From: Hymenobacter wooponensis
Lineage (GTDB): Bacteria; Bacteroidota; Bacteroidia; Cytophagales; Hymenobacteraceae
Length of the DNA: 64,000 bases
NCBI RefSeq assembly: GCF_004745865.1
Contig: NZ_SRKZ01000001.1
Coordinates: forward strand, 62,001-126,000
Direction of reading: 5' to 3'
Shown: in pieces, positions 36,007 through 46,065 of the stretch
Layout of the letters: each line of letters begins with the position of its first letter
Position numbering within the stretch: the stretch's first letter is position 1
Program-made: the position numbers and the translations under genes
Notes under the pieces: generated by a model
Seen by the model: only the letters and a program-made list of their open reading frames with translations
What the model was told of the DNA's origin: nothing
The model's database searches: none

Positions 36007-36836
36007 ACAAGCTCCTGTATAGAACCCTACTGACCCTACTCGCTTTGGCGTGGGTCCGGCCCACCGTGGCGCAACAAGCCGGTAAAGAACAACTCACCGT
36101 AGCCCTGAGCTCACCCGGCAAGCCCGGCACGCTCCACCTGAAACTGGTGGGCGGCTCCATTAAGGTAGAAGGCACCACCGGCAAGGAAGTGGTAATTGAT
36201 GTAACCAACCGCGAAGGTCGGCGCGCCTCCAGCTCCTCCGATGAGCCCGGCCCCAATGGCATGCGCCGCATTTCCCGAGTGAATGGCCTCGACGTGACGG
36301 CTCAGGAAAAGGACAACCATGTGTACATCAAAACGCAGTCGTGGCAGAACCCGGTTGACTTCGTGATTAAGGTACCCCGGCAGTTTTCCCTCCAGATTGG
36401 CACCGTAAACGACGGTAACATCTCGGTGCAAAACGTGGCTGGCGAGCTAGAAATTTCCAACGTCAATGGCTCTATTCGGCTGGATGACGTGGCGGGCTCG
36501 GCAGTACTGAACACCGTAAATGGTGATATCATCACTGATTTCAAAGACATCACCAGCGGCGTGCCCATGGCCTTCTCCAGCGTGAATGGCAAGATTGACG
36601 TTAGCCTGCCGGCCAAAGCCAAGGCCAATATGAAGTTGAAATCAGACCGCGGCGAAATCTACAGCGACTTCGACCTGGCCGTGGACAACAACGCGCCCAA
36701 AGTAACCCGCACCGCCAAAGATGGTACCTACCGCGTGAGCGTGGATAGCTGGACCAGCGGTAAGATCAACGGTGGCGGCGCGGAGTTTATGATGAAAACC
36801 CTCAACGGCAACATCTACATCAGGAAGGCGAAGTGA
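36003..36836 (+). CDS. Exported DUF4097-type beta-helix protein (second of pair)
   Basis: A 277-residue paralogue of the preceding protein: signal peptide ending near PTVAQQ, then DUF4097-like repeats (ISVQNVAGELEISNVNGSIRLDDVAGSAVLNTVNGDIITDF). Both proteins end in near-identical strands (FETINGNVTIK here as MKTLNGNIYIRK), pointing to gene duplication. Start and stop overlap by 4 bp with its neighbour. A strong terminator ends the operon. Confidence 0.9.
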   Translation: MNKLLYRTLLTLLALAWVRPTVAQQAGKEQLTVALSSPGKPGTLHLKLVGGSIKVEGTTGKEVVIDVTNREGRRASSSSDEPGPNGMRRISRVNGLDVTAQEKDNHVYIKTQSWQNPVDFVIKVPRQFSLQIGTVNDGNISVQNVAGELEISNVNGSIRLDDVAGSAVLNTVNGDIITDFKDITSGVPMAFSSVNGKIDVSLPAKAKANMKLKSDRGEIYSDFDLAVDNNAPKVTRTAKDGTYRVSVDSWTSGKINGGGAEFMMKTLNGNIYIRKAK

Positions 36837-36850
36837 GTGAAGCCGCCTGC

Positions 36851-36886
36851 GGGGCCTCTAGCTGCAACTGGAGGCCCCACTTTTTT
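36851..36886 (+). terminator. Terminator of the sigma/anti-sigma/DUF4097 operon
   Basis: GGGGCCTC pairs with GAGGCCCC around a 12-base loop that can extend the stem; a TTTTTT tract follows (36881-36886). Confidence 0.88.
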
Positions 36887-37170
36887 CAAGGGCAGATTAT
36901 TCTGATATCCTATTTATAAAACTCTACTAAGCTCAAGTAAGCTGAAGCTTTTTACAGGCCAGCGCTTCACTCTACTTCGTGGCTAGGCCAGTCAGAACAG
37001 CATATTTCGCTTAGGTTCTCTGCCGGCTGTAACGAATAGCCTTTTAGCAAGTACTCCCCCAGCTTCCGGACTTAAACCCGTAGCGCGGCTTTGCCGCTGC
37101 CAGCCCTCGTCTTGCCCAAACTTTCGGGTTTCACATCCCCCTTGATCTTACTTCCCACTCCACTAGGCCT
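36887..37170. other. Intergenic region before the DUF5916 gene
   Basis: About 280 bp after the terminator and before the DUF5916 start. I see no gene and no convincing TAnnTTTG box, only CTAGGCC heptamers at about 36982 and 37164. Confidence 0.5.
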
Positions 37171-39723
37171 ATGTATCCCACCTCTATTCTGCGTTTTACC
37201 TTGGTACTGCTTGGGCTTGTCGGTGGCCTAGGAGTAGCCCAAGCTCAGGCACCAGCGCCTACTACGGCCGCTTCCGCCCCTGCCCCAAAGCGCCAGCTCC
37301 AGACCTTACGTATCACCGAACCCATTAAGCTGGATGGCTTACTCGATGAGGCCGTGTGGCAGCAAGCGCCCGTTGCCACAGGCTTTACGCAGCAGCGCCC
37401 CAACCCCGGTGTGCCGGAAAAGCAGAAAACAGAGGTGCGCGTGCTCTACGATGATGCCAGCCTCTACATCGGGGCCATCATGCACGATGTCTCCCCCGAC
37501 TCCATCCCACGGGAGTTAACGGCGCGCGACAACACGGGCAACTCCGATTTCTTCGGCATCTTCCTCGACACCTACAACGACCACCTGAATGGCTACGGCT
37601 TCATCGTGACCAGCAGCGGCGTGCAGCTCGATTCGCGCTACTCCCCTGCTGGCGGCGAAGACTTCAACTGGAACGCCGTGTGGGAAAGTAGCACCACGTT
37701 GCAGGGCACCGATTGGGTAGCAGAAATGCGCATTCCGTACTCGGCTATCCGTTTCAGCAACGCCCAGGAACAGCTTTGGGGCCTCAACTTCATGCGCCAG
37801 CGCAAGCGCGACAACGCCTCTTATTTCTGGAATGAGGTGAAGCCCGCCGCCAACGGTTTCGTGAACCAATGGGGCGAGCTGCGCGGTGTGCGCGACATCA
37901 AGCCGCCGTTGCGTCTCTCGCTCACGCCCTACGTGAGCAGCTACGTAAACCACAACCCGTTGAACGCGGAGGGCACGCGCCGCACTACCACCAGCTTCAA
38001 CGGCGGTGCCGATATCAAGTGGGGCATCAATGAAAGCTTCACCCTTGATGCTACCCTGGTTCCGGATTTCGGGCAGGTGCAGAGCGACAATCAAGTGCTC
38101 AACCTCTCTCCCTTCGAAGTGCAGTTCAACGAAAACCGCCAGTTTTTCACAGAGGGCACCGAGCTGTTTAATAAGGGCAATCTGTTTTACTCGCGCCGGG
38201 TGGGTGCCACGCCCATCGGCTTCTACGGCGTGAAGGCGGGCGCCACAGAGAAGGTTATTCGCAACCCCGCCGAAACCCGTCTGCTCAACGCCACCAAAGT
38301 ATCGGGCCGCACCAAGAGGGGCCTAGGCATCGGGTTTTTCAACGCGCTCAGCAATGATGTGTACGCCATGCTGCGCGACACCGAAACCGGCCAGGAGCGC
38401 GAGGTAAAAACGCAGCCGTTCAGCAACTACAACATCATGGTGCTGGACCAGTCGCTGAAGAACAACTCCTATGTCTCACTCATTAACACCAACGTAACCC
38501 GCGCCGGCAGTACCTACGACGCCAACGTAACGGGCGGCTTGTTTCGCTTCGCCAACAAGAAGAATGCCTACGCCGTGGATGGCAGCCTGATCTACTCGCG
38601 CCGCCGCGGCACCGCCTTCGGCTCCGATAGGCCCATCGACGACCAGGATGGCTACAAGTACACGCTGGGCGTAGGCAAAATCAGCGGCAACTTCACCTGG
38701 GGCCTGAACCACGGCATTGAGTCGGCTTCCTACAACCCCAATGACTTGGGCATTTTGTTCGGCAACAACAACATCACGCAGTCCTTGGACGTGGCCTACC
38801 GCAAGTACAAGCCCTTCTGGAAGGTCAATAACATGTCCTTCTTCGCGCAGGCCAGCCACTCGTTGCTGTACAGGCCTACGCTCTACCAAAAGATGAGCTT
38901 CTACCACGGCTTCAATACCACCTTCACCAAGAGCTTCCTGCAAATTGGCTACGACTTCGACACAAACCCCATCACGCATGACTTCTACGAGCCGCGCACG
39001 TTTCCGCTAGGCCAGTACTACGTGCGCGTACCCGGCAACACGGGCCTTGTGCTGTTCGCTAATGCCGATACCCGCAAGAAATTTTCGTACGGCTGGAATG
39101 TCGGCCAGCGCGTGTACGCCCTTGATGATCGGCTGCCCCGTGCCCGCCGGATGCAGTACAGCGCCGGCCTCTACCCCCGCTACCGCGTCAACGACCACCT
39201 CACCTTCCGCTATAGCCTCGACTGGAGCCTGGCTAAGAACCAGATCGGCTACGTGAACGGCGGCATGAGCACCAGCGAGCCGCTCGATGAGCCCTTCCTA
39301 GGCCAGGTCATCCTCGGCCGCCGCGACGTAGCCACCGTTTCCAATGTGGTGTCCATGGCCTACACATTCACCAATCGCATGTCGTTTACGCTGCGCACGC
39401 GCCACTACACCAGCAACGTCCGCTACGCCGACTTCTCCCAGCTCGGCCCCAACGGCGAGGAGAAACTAGTGGCCTACCAGCGCAACCGCGACAACACTTA
39501 CAACGCATTCAACGTGGACGCGGTGTATTCATGGTGGTTCGCGCCCGGCTCGCAAGTGAGCATCGTGTGGAAGAATGCCGGCTCCACCTACCTGCTGGCC
39601 GAGCAAGCCACGCCCCTCTATTTTGACAACTTCAACAACACCATCAACACTCCCCACAATAATTCCCTCTCCGTGAAGGTACTCTACTACCTCGACTATC
39701 TGAGCTTCAGGAAAAAGCGGTAG
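37171..39723 (+). CDS. DUF5916-domain protein with CBM9-like N-terminal domain, exported
   Basis: 850 residues with signal peptide (MYPTSILRFTLVLLGLVGGLGVAQAQ). Residues about 45-240 form a CBM9-like beta-sandwich (IKLDGLLDEAVWQQAPVATGFTQQRPNPGVP...TDWVAEMRIPYSAIRF). The rest matches DUF5916, whose C-terminal part looks like an outer-membrane beta-barrel (alternating aromatic strands such as RVYALDDRLPRARRMQYSAGLYPRYRV, ending in YYLDYLSFRKKR). Such proteins are common in Bacteroidota and thought to bind or take up carbohydrate, unproven. It is monocistronic with its own terminator. Confidence 0.9.
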   Translation: MYPTSILRFTLVLLGLVGGLGVAQAQAPAPTTAASAPAPKRQLQTLRITEPIKLDGLLDEAVWQQAPVATGFTQQRPNPGVPEKQKTEVRVLYDDASLYIGAIMHDVSPDSIPRELTARDNTGNSDFFGIFLDTYNDHLNGYGFIVTSSGVQLDSRYSPAGGEDFNWNAVWESSTTLQGTDWVAEMRIPYSAIRFSNAQEQLWGLNFMRQRKRDNASYFWNEVKPAANGFVNQWGELRGVRDIKPPLRLSLTPYVSSYVNHNPLNAEGTRRTTTSFNGGADIKWGINESFTLDATLVPDFGQVQSDNQVLNLSPFEVQFNENRQFFTEGTELFNKGNLFYSRRVGATPIGFYGVKAGATEKVIRNPAETRLLNATKVSGRTKRGLGIGFFNALSNDVYAMLRDTETGQEREVKTQPFSNYNIMVLDQSLKNNSYVSLINTNVTRAGSTYDANVTGGLFRFANKKNAYAVDGSLIYSRRRGTAFGSDRPIDDQDGYKYTLGVGKISGNFTWGLNHGIESASYNPNDLGILFGNNNITQSLDVAYRKYKPFWKVNNMSFFAQASHSLLYRPTLYQKMSFYHGFNTTFTKSFLQIGYDFDTNPITHDFYEPRTFPLGQYYVRVPGNTGLVLFANADTRKKFSYGWNVGQRVYALDDRLPRARRMQYSAGLYPRYRVNDHLTFRYSLDWSLAKNQIGYVNGGMSTSEPLDEPFLGQVILGRRDVATVSNVVSMAYTFTNRMSFTLRTRHYTSNVRYADFSQLGPNGEEKLVAYQRNRDNTYNAFNVDAVYSWWFAPGSQVSIVWKNAGSTYLLAEQATPLYFDNFNNTINTPHNNSLSVKVLYYLDYLSFRKKR

Positions 39724-39769
39724 CCATTAGGCATCCTGCTTACTGGCCTAGCATATGCTACCCATAAAG

Positions 39770-39801
39770 AAAGCCCCTGCTGAAACAGCAAGGGCTTTTT
39801 G
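39770..39801. terminator. Bidirectional terminator between convergent genes
   Basis: AAAGCCCcTGCTG pairs with CAGCAaGGGCTTT around AAA, with T-rich flank (TTTTTG) on the plus strand. It lies between the DUF5916 gene (+) and the giant repeat protein (-). Confidence 0.85.
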
Positions 39802-39832
39802 TTGCAACATGTAAAGTGTGTGAGAAATTAGG

Positions 39833-42800
39833 CTAGTTGGCGATGGTGATGCGCTTGTTCTCCACCTTCCCATCCGTCAGCAAACGGAAGAAGTAGAAAC
39901 CATTCGGTAGGTTTTTGCGGTCAAATTCCACGTTCTGCTCTTCGCCGGCACCTACAACCCCATCATACAGCGTAGCTACCTGACGGCCCAGGCCATCAAA
40001 CACTACTACTTGTACCTTGCCGGCCTTCTGAGCCCGGAAGTGAACAGTACCACGGTCTACTAACGGCATTGGATAGACTTCCAGCAGGTTGCTGGCATCC
40101 TTTACCAATAAAGTATTTGGGTCAGTACTCACAATTGAACTAACGCTAACTGCTGTTATCGGGGTAGTCGTGGAGCTAGTGCCAGTGACACAAACTACAT
40201 CCTTGGGACCTTCTAGATCCCTTAAGACTGTTTTGGTTTCATTCCATTTGCTTGAATACCAAATACCACCATTGCTACGGTACACAGTAATTGCAAGTCT
40301 GTCGACTTGATCAGTAGCTACGGTTGGGTTGTCTTTTCCGTCATACATTTCAAGCTGCATGGTGCAGTTGCCTTCTAGGCTTTGGGCTACCCCGTCAACA
40401 ATCTCAGAGATATTAGCCTTGCTGCTGAACTGAGCTGTTGGATTCTTGGTAGCAAGAACTGAAATGGCATTACTCTTCAGCTGATAAGTATGCGGGACAT
40501 CAGTCAGATTACCATTGCGGTCATACTTACTGTATACCGTAATCTCAGCACCACCCTGCGGGTTCTTCAAACTCTTATTGTATTGGACGTAGAAAGCAAA
40601 GTTTGACGATCCTTTAATGTAGCCTGACGAGCCCTCATTGCTGAATTTGCCGCCACCCACAATCTGACCACCAGGCGTAGGTACTGCTACCGTTACCGGC
40701 TTATCAGTCGATTGGTCATTCACGCTTTTGTAGTTACCACTTACAACCACCGCAATATTCAGAATAGTGGTAGAGCCACTAATGCTGTACTGCACATTAG
40801 TTGCTGCAGTACCTGTTGTCAGATCACTCGGATCAACTAATCCAACAGGCAGGTTTTGGGCACCGTTAATCGGAGTAAGCGTGGCGCTGGTGCCTGTACC
40901 AGTACGAATGAAGAACGACACTCTTGCTGTCCGGATATCACCATCATAGTTGGAGTTGGTCTTCAAAGTGGAGACAAGATTCAGAGTAGTAGTGTTGCTG
41001 GCTGAACTTGTCGTCCAATAGAAGCTTGACCCAGTGTAGTACGTATCAGCAAGTGGGTTAATAGTTTGTTTGTTCACCGTCAAGCTCACCGTTGCTACAG
41101 CTTCCTTATAGTTGTCGGTAGCAGCGGCTGTAACCGACAAGACACGAGTGCCGGCATCCAGTACAGTGCCTGTTCCAGGCGTGTAGGTCAGCGCACCTGG
41201 AGCGGAGCCGCCAGACACACCGGCTACTGTAGCATTGAGTTGCGCATCACTCAGCTTGGTGCCATAAGTGATGGCGGCTGGAGCACTCCAGCTGATCAGC
41301 TGATCAGCTTTGTTCACCATTAAGCTCACGGTCTTAACAGCTTGATTGTAGTTGGGAGTTTCGGCGGCGGTTACTGTTAGCGTGTACTTTCCTACATTAA
41401 GCAATGTGCTGGCTGCCGGATCATAGCTCAGAGTCCCGGTAGAAGCACCACCGTTTACTCCACTTACTGTAGCGTTCAACTGGATCGTGCTCAGCTTAGT
41501 ACCATAGGTGATAGCCGCTGGATCACTCCAGCTAATGGTCTGCGTGCCTTTGGCTACTGCGAAAGAGCGGACCACAGCCTCGGCCGCCTGGTAATTAGCG
41601 GTGCCGGCTTGGGAAGCGGTAACCGTAACCGTGCCTGCACCCGTTAGGTGCAGCGTGCTGCCGCTGAGCGTAGCCGGACCCGCAACCGAGAAGCTCACCG
41701 TACCGGCGGGTGCAGTTGCTGTCAAGTTGAAGTCGGCATCTCCATACGTCTTATCAGTCACTTCCGAGAAGCTGATGGTCTGCGGTGCCTGGTTCACCGT
41801 TAAGTTGACGGTTTTCTCGGCTTTGTTGTAGTTGTCAGTTGCTGCTGCCGTAACCTTCAGAGTGCGCGTGCCGGCATCCAGCAAGGTGCCGATGGCTGGG
41901 TCGTAGCTCAATACTCCATTGCCCGTAGTAAGGCTGGCGTTGAGTTGCACATCACTTAGCTTAGTGCCGTAGGTGATGGCGGTAGGATCATTCCAGCTGA
42001 TCACCTGATCGGCTTTGTTGACCGTCAAAGACACAGTTTTTACTGCTTTGTTGTAGTTACCAGTAGCAGCTGCTGTAACAGTTAAGGTGCGTGTACCTGC
42101 GTCCAGAAGAGTTCCAACTTCAGGATCATATGTCAGCGCACCTACTGCTGATCCCTCATCTACTCCGGCCACAGTAGCATTCAATTGAGCATCACTCAGC
42201 TTAGCGCCGTAAGTGATAGGAGTAGGCGCAGTCCAGCTAATGATCTGATTAGCTTTGTCTACAATTAGAGTGACAGTTTTGACAGCTGCGTTGTAGTTGT
42301 CGGTTTGAGCAGCGTTTACTGTCAGCGTGTAAGTGCCTGCATCAAGTAAAGTGCCCGCGACAGGCTCGTAAGTGAGGGCACCGGCGGGAGCCCCATTTAC
42401 TACTCCGGCCAGGGTGGCATTGAGCTGCGTCGTGCTCAGCTTGGTGCCGTAAGTGATGGCTGCTGGTGTCGTCCAGCTAATGGTTTGCGTGCCTTTTGCT
42501 ACCGCAAAAGAACGTTCCACCTCATCGGCCGCAGTGTAGTTGCTGTTGCCCGCTTGCGTGGCTGTAACCGTGACGGTGCCAGCGCCGGTCAGGTGCAGCG
42601 TGCTGCCACTCAGCGTAGCCGGACCCTTAACTGTGAAGCTCACCGCTCCCGCTGGAGCGCTAGCCGCCAAGCTAAAGTCAGCATCTCCATATGTTTTGTT
42701 CGCTAGTTCCGAGAAGCTGATGGTCTGTGGCGCCTTGTCTACTGTCAACGACACCGTTTCGACTGCTTTATTATAGTTGTCAGTTGCAGCAGCCGTAACC

Positions 42801-45136
42801 TTTAGAGTGTGGGTACCGGCATCGAGCAAGGTGCCGACGGTTGGGTCGTAGCTCAATGCTCCATTGCCGGTGGTGAGTGTGGCATTGAGCTGAGCGTCGC
42901 TCAGCCTAGCTCCATAAATTATGGCGGTAGGATCACTCCAGCTAATCACCTGATCGGCTTTGTTCACTAGCAGCACACCGTTTGGTGTTGTGCTGCTAAT
43001 ACCGTAAGCTTCATAGCCAAGGAAAACAGCTTTTATGCTATGGCTGATCGTAGCACTGGATGCGTTCAGGGCACTAGGGTTATACGTGTAGGTAGCATTT
43101 CCATCAGCGTTCAATGCTCCAGATCCTACTAGGGTGTTATCAACATAGAAGTCAACAGAGCCACCACCTGGGTACGGAGTAACTTTCGCTGCTAGCACAA
43201 CAGCTGTAGAGCCATAAATAGTCTGAGCGTCAGCAACCGTTGTGGCAGTTGCAATCTGGTCTAGGTTAATTACCACTTCTGATGCTGATGACCCACACGA
43301 AGCAGTGCTGATAGTCCAACGAAGCGTATAGCTTTTACCTGCAATTCCGCTGAAGGTTGAAGTTGGGTTTGATGGCTCGTCAATGATACCTCCATCGCCA
43401 TTAACAACAGACCAAGCACCTGTGCCAACTGAGGGAACATTAGCTGCTAGCGTTGCAGACGATCCTGCAACGGTTTGAGTAGAACCAGCATCCGCCACGG
43501 TTGGCGTAGGGTTGACGGTTACTGACACCGCCTTAATATCAGAACAGTCGTTGTTTGTTGCCTTGATATAATAAGTGCCGCTTGCAGCTACAGCGCTCGG
43601 ATTGCTGAGAGCAGTAGTAGCATCTGAGTTAATCCAGTAAGTCAGGGCAGAGCCACTAGGTAGCGTACTACCTGACGTGACGGCAGCAGTTGTAAGATCA
43701 ACGGTAGCCGGGGCACATATGGCCACTGGATTAGTAATAGTTAATAGAGGCGTCGGAGTTACAGTGACCTTAGTAACGGGGGAAGTAGCTATACAGCCAC
43801 TTGCATTCCTAATCGTAACGGAATAGTTGCCGCCGGTACTTACCGTAATGGCTTGCGTAGTTGCGCCATTGCTCCACTCGTAGCTTACACCTGCAGAAGC
43901 GGTTAGTGTTACTGAACCACCAGTACAGAAAATAGTTGAGCTATTGGCGCTTATTAAGGCAGTTGAGGCGGTGGGCTGTGCCTGTAGGGAACCGGTGGTG
44001 GCCACAGAGGAGCAGCCTGTACCAATCTTATACGTGATGCTGTAAGAACTACCGGCAACTAGGTTACTGAAGGTCGGACTGTTCTGGTATACACCACCAT
44101 TTAGGCTATAAGTGTAGCCTTGACCTGTAGGGGAGCTGACAGTAATGCTACCCGTGCTGGTCGTGCACGTCGGCTGCGTTACATTTACAGTTGGCGCTGT
44201 GGGGGCGGTGGGCTGTGCCTGTAGCGTACCACTGGTTGCCACAGAGGGACAACCTGTACCGATCTTATAGGTGATACTGTAGGTACTGTTAGCAGCTAGG
44301 CCAGAAAATACACCTGTTGTGTTGTTGTAGTTGACGCCGTCGTTGCTGTAGGTGACGCCTGTAGCCGGAGCCGGTGTGCTGACAGTAACGCTGCCTGTGC
44401 TGGTCGTGCACGTTGGCTGCGTTACATTTACAGTTGGCGCCGTGGGGGCGGTGGGCTGTGCCTCTAAGGTACCGGAGGCGGCTACAGAAGGACAGCCCCC
44501 GTTGATTTTGTAGGTGACGCTGTAAGAACTACCGGCAACTAGGTTATTGAAGGTCGGACTGTTCTGGTATACACCACCATTTAGGCTATAAGTGTAGCCT
44601 TGACCTGTAGGGGAGCTGACAGTAATGCTACCCGTGCTGGTCGTGCACGTCGGCTGCGTTACATTTACAGTTGGCGCTGTGGGGGTCGCGTTGATAGTGT
44701 AGCTGCTTGCAGTTTGACGACCTGTAATGGAGGGGGAAGTACTGATTACCCGAAAAAGATAAGAGCCAGTAGCTACATCTGATGGGAGAGTAACCGTAAT
44801 CTTTAGTGTAGAGGAAGCATTATTTTGAGTAGAAATGTCATTTGGGAATGACGTTGTACTCGAAGCTATGTTTTTGAAAATTGGGGTGCCAGATGAAACT
44901 GCTAGTGCGATTTGTACAGTAAATGTTGAAGTACCACTAAACTTGGAGTTACCTGTTCCATTTATAGCTGTAAACGGCACATCAACGTTAGTTCCTGCGC
45001 AGAAGGGGCTACCTACAACAGCGTTTGTAGTAATCGTCTGGGCCGAAACCTGAGCGGCTAGGAGCAGCAGGAACAACAAGAACCCGTAGGCCTTAAAATG
45101 TATCCCGCGTTTTTGAGGATGTAAGAGTTTTTGCAT
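39833..45136 (-). CDS. Giant T9SS-exported surface protein with SprB-like and MBG repeats
   Basis: 1767 residues. In order: signal peptide (FLLFLLLLAAQVSAQT); a domain of unknown type; three near-identical SprB-like repeats of about 79 residues (PTVNVTQPTCTTSTGSITV...); Ig-like domains; then eight MBG-type repeats of about 75-80 residues (core ISW..P.AITYGTKLSDAQLNAT...LDAGTRTL.VTAAATDNYN), ordered as a four-domain block present twice; a last unique region; and a C-terminal type IX secretion sorting domain (LEVYPMPLVDRGTVHFRAQKAGKVQVVVFDGLGRQVATL...RITIAN). ATG at 45136 begins the signal peptide; a frame from 45184 is longer. It is likely an adhesin or gliding-type surface protein. Confidence 0.92.
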   Translation of the reverse strand: MQKLLHPQKRGIHFKAYGFLLFLLLLAAQVSAQTITTNAVVGSPFCAGTNVDVPFTAINGTGNSKFSGTSTFTVQIALAVSSGTPIFKNIASSTTSFPNDISTQNNASSTLKITVTLPSDVATGSYLFRVISTSPSITGRQTASSYTINATPTAPTVNVTQPTCTTSTGSITVSSPTGQGYTYSLNGGVYQNSPTFNNLVAGSSYSVTYKINGGCPSVAASGTLEAQPTAPTAPTVNVTQPTCTTSTGSVTVSTPAPATGVTYSNDGVNYNNTTGVFSGLAANSTYSITYKIGTGCPSVATSGTLQAQPTAPTAPTVNVTQPTCTTSTGSITVSSPTGQGYTYSLNGGVYQNSPTFSNLVAGSSYSITYKIGTGCSSVATTGSLQAQPTASTALISANSSTIFCTGGSVTLTASAGVSYEWSNGATTQAITVSTGGNYSVTIRNASGCIATSPVTKVTVTPTPLLTITNPVAICAPATVDLTTAAVTSGSTLPSGSALTYWINSDATTALSNPSAVAASGTYYIKATNNDCSDIKAVSVTVNPTPTVADAGSTQTVAGSSATLAANVPSVGTGAWSVVNGDGGIIDEPSNPTSTFSGIAGKSYTLRWTISTASCGSSASEVVINLDQIATATTVADAQTIYGSTAVVLAAKVTPYPGGGSVDFYVDNTLVGSGALNADGNATYTYNPSALNASSATISHSIKAVFLGYEAYGISSTTPNGVLLVNKADQVISWSDPTAIIYGARLSDAQLNATLTTGNGALSYDPTVGTLLDAGTHTLKVTAAATDNYNKAVETVSLTVDKAPQTISFSELANKTYGDADFSLAASAPAGAVSFTVKGPATLSGSTLHLTGAGTVTVTATQAGNSNYTAADEVERSFAVAKGTQTISWTTPAAITYGTKLSTTQLNATLAGVVNGAPAGALTYEPVAGTLLDAGTYTLTVNAAQTDNYNAAVKTVTLIVDKANQIISWTAPTPITYGAKLSDAQLNATVAGVDEGSAVGALTYDPEVGTLLDAGTRTLTVTAAATGNYNKAVKTVSLTVNKADQVISWNDPTAITYGTKLSDVQLNASLTTGNGVLSYDPAIGTLLDAGTRTLKVTAAATDNYNKAEKTVNLTVNQAPQTISFSEVTDKTYGDADFNLTATAPAGTVSFSVAGPATLSGSTLHLTGAGTVTVTASQAGTANYQAAEAVVRSFAVAKGTQTISWSDPAAITYGTKLSTIQLNATVSGVNGGASTGTLSYDPAASTLLNVGKYTLTVTAAETPNYNQAVKTVSLMVNKADQLISWSAPAAITYGTKLSDAQLNATVAGVSGGSAPGALTYTPGTGTVLDAGTRVLSVTAAATDNYKEAVATVSLTVNKQTINPLADTYYTGSSFYWTTSSASNTTTLNLVSTLKTNSNYDGDIRTARVSFFIRTGTGTSATLTPINGAQNLPVGLVDPSDLTTGTAATNVQYSISGSTTILNIAVVVSGNYKSVNDQSTDKPVTVAVPTPGGQIVGGGKFSNEGSSGYIKGSSNFAFYVQYNKSLKNPQGGAEITVYSKYDRNGNLTDVPHTYQLKSNAISVLATKNPTAQFSSKANISEIVDGVAQSLEGNCTMQLEMYDGKDNPTVATDQVDRLAITVYRSNGGIWYSSKWNETKTVLRDLEGPKDVVCVTGTSSTTTPITAVSVSSIVSTDPNTLLVKDASNLLEVYPMPLVDRGTVHFRAQKAGKVQVVVFDGLGRQVATLYDGVVGAGEEQNVEFDRKNLPNGFYFFRLLTDGKVENKRITIAN
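41075..42970. repeat. Duplicated four-domain MBG block
   Basis: Two adjacent blocks of about 945 bp (about 42970-42025 and 42025-41075) each encode the same series of four MBG-type domains: a short TTGNG type, an ISFSE..TYGDADF type, an AKGTQTISW type and a final ISW..P type. Protein identity between corresponding domains is high. Confidence 0.85.
43975..44690. repeat. Three SprB-like repeats; copies 1 and 3 nearly identical
   Basis: Three units of about 237 bp. A stretch of about 145 bp at 44060-44205 recurs at 44540-44685 with only a few differences. Coding, inside the giant surface protein. Confidence 0.85.
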
Positions 45137-46065
45137 AAGTGTGCTGAGTGGAAATGTATAATACTTTACTGCTGAAAAATCCAAAAATCAGTTAGTACTC
45201 ATTACTACTCAGCTTCACACATATGAAGATTAGAGCTTCATGACACAACTATCATGAAGGCAATTTATTATAATTTTTCTCATATAAAATATCATAATAA
45301 ATTATTTTATTGTTTTATATCAAGTTTTAATTCGCTTTATTATGGAATATAATTGGTTTGACCACAATATGATTATAACGCTATGGAAACGGTTCAAACG
45401 TGAGTTCTCAGGCTCAGATTCAGCTTCTCCAGTTATAAAAGTTATATTCTCACATTAAACAGCATACTGTTCAGCTTGCATTACTTTTACACCTCATTTC
45501 TAGGTCTTATGAGAAATAATAGGCCGTAGCCAGTTCTCTCCTCTTCACTGTAGCCCTTGCTTAAACCAAACCTGTGAAACATTTATATAATTATATTTAA
45601 TGATACTGGGTACGCCCTTTGTCATTGAATGTACACGCATATCTTTTCACCTGTTAGCCTGTAACACTCCTGTTTCCTATACCTTGTAAGCATGTATATT
45701 CCAATAGTTGTAGCACACTGAAGATCAAGTTGGAAGGAATTTTACTAGGCAAAAATGTCATATTACTCGATCGTTCAATTCTTCGTTTTTCTTTGTCATT
45801 GTGTTTTAATCAGCTGCAGGGGGAAACACTCAAAGACTATGTGAGCAGAGGCCACAAAACAGTAGGGCCACGAGCACACGAAAGTGCACAAGTGGCCCCG
45901 TGATTTCCAGAAAGTGAAATTTATACAGTTGAGCTAATAAACACGTCAAAACTGAACTATTCAGTCATCCGACTGCTTAGATGACATGTTCATTAGGTTT
46001 TCAACGCACCTTCCCTAAATTTTTTGAAAGAAAATTTAGCTTTTTATTACTCCCTTATTTCAGTC
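45137..46065. other. AT-rich intergenic region, about 930 bp
   Basis: Clearly more AT-rich than its surroundings, with no convincing gene in any frame. It contains the upstream region of the giant surface protein gene and a LacI-site-like string GGAAACGGTTCAAACG near 45386. No insertion-sequence ends or RNA genes are recognised. Confidence 0.6.

Noticed and set aside
43975..44690. Regularly spaced repeats that might suggest a CRISPR array
   Set aside because: The units are about 237 bp, in frame and encode SprB-like protein domains; no short spacers or cas genes exist.
45380..45402. GGAAACGGTTCAAACG as an operator for a LacI-family regulator
   Set aside because: Single weak half-symmetric site in AT-rich DNA, not shared with the other operators in the window.
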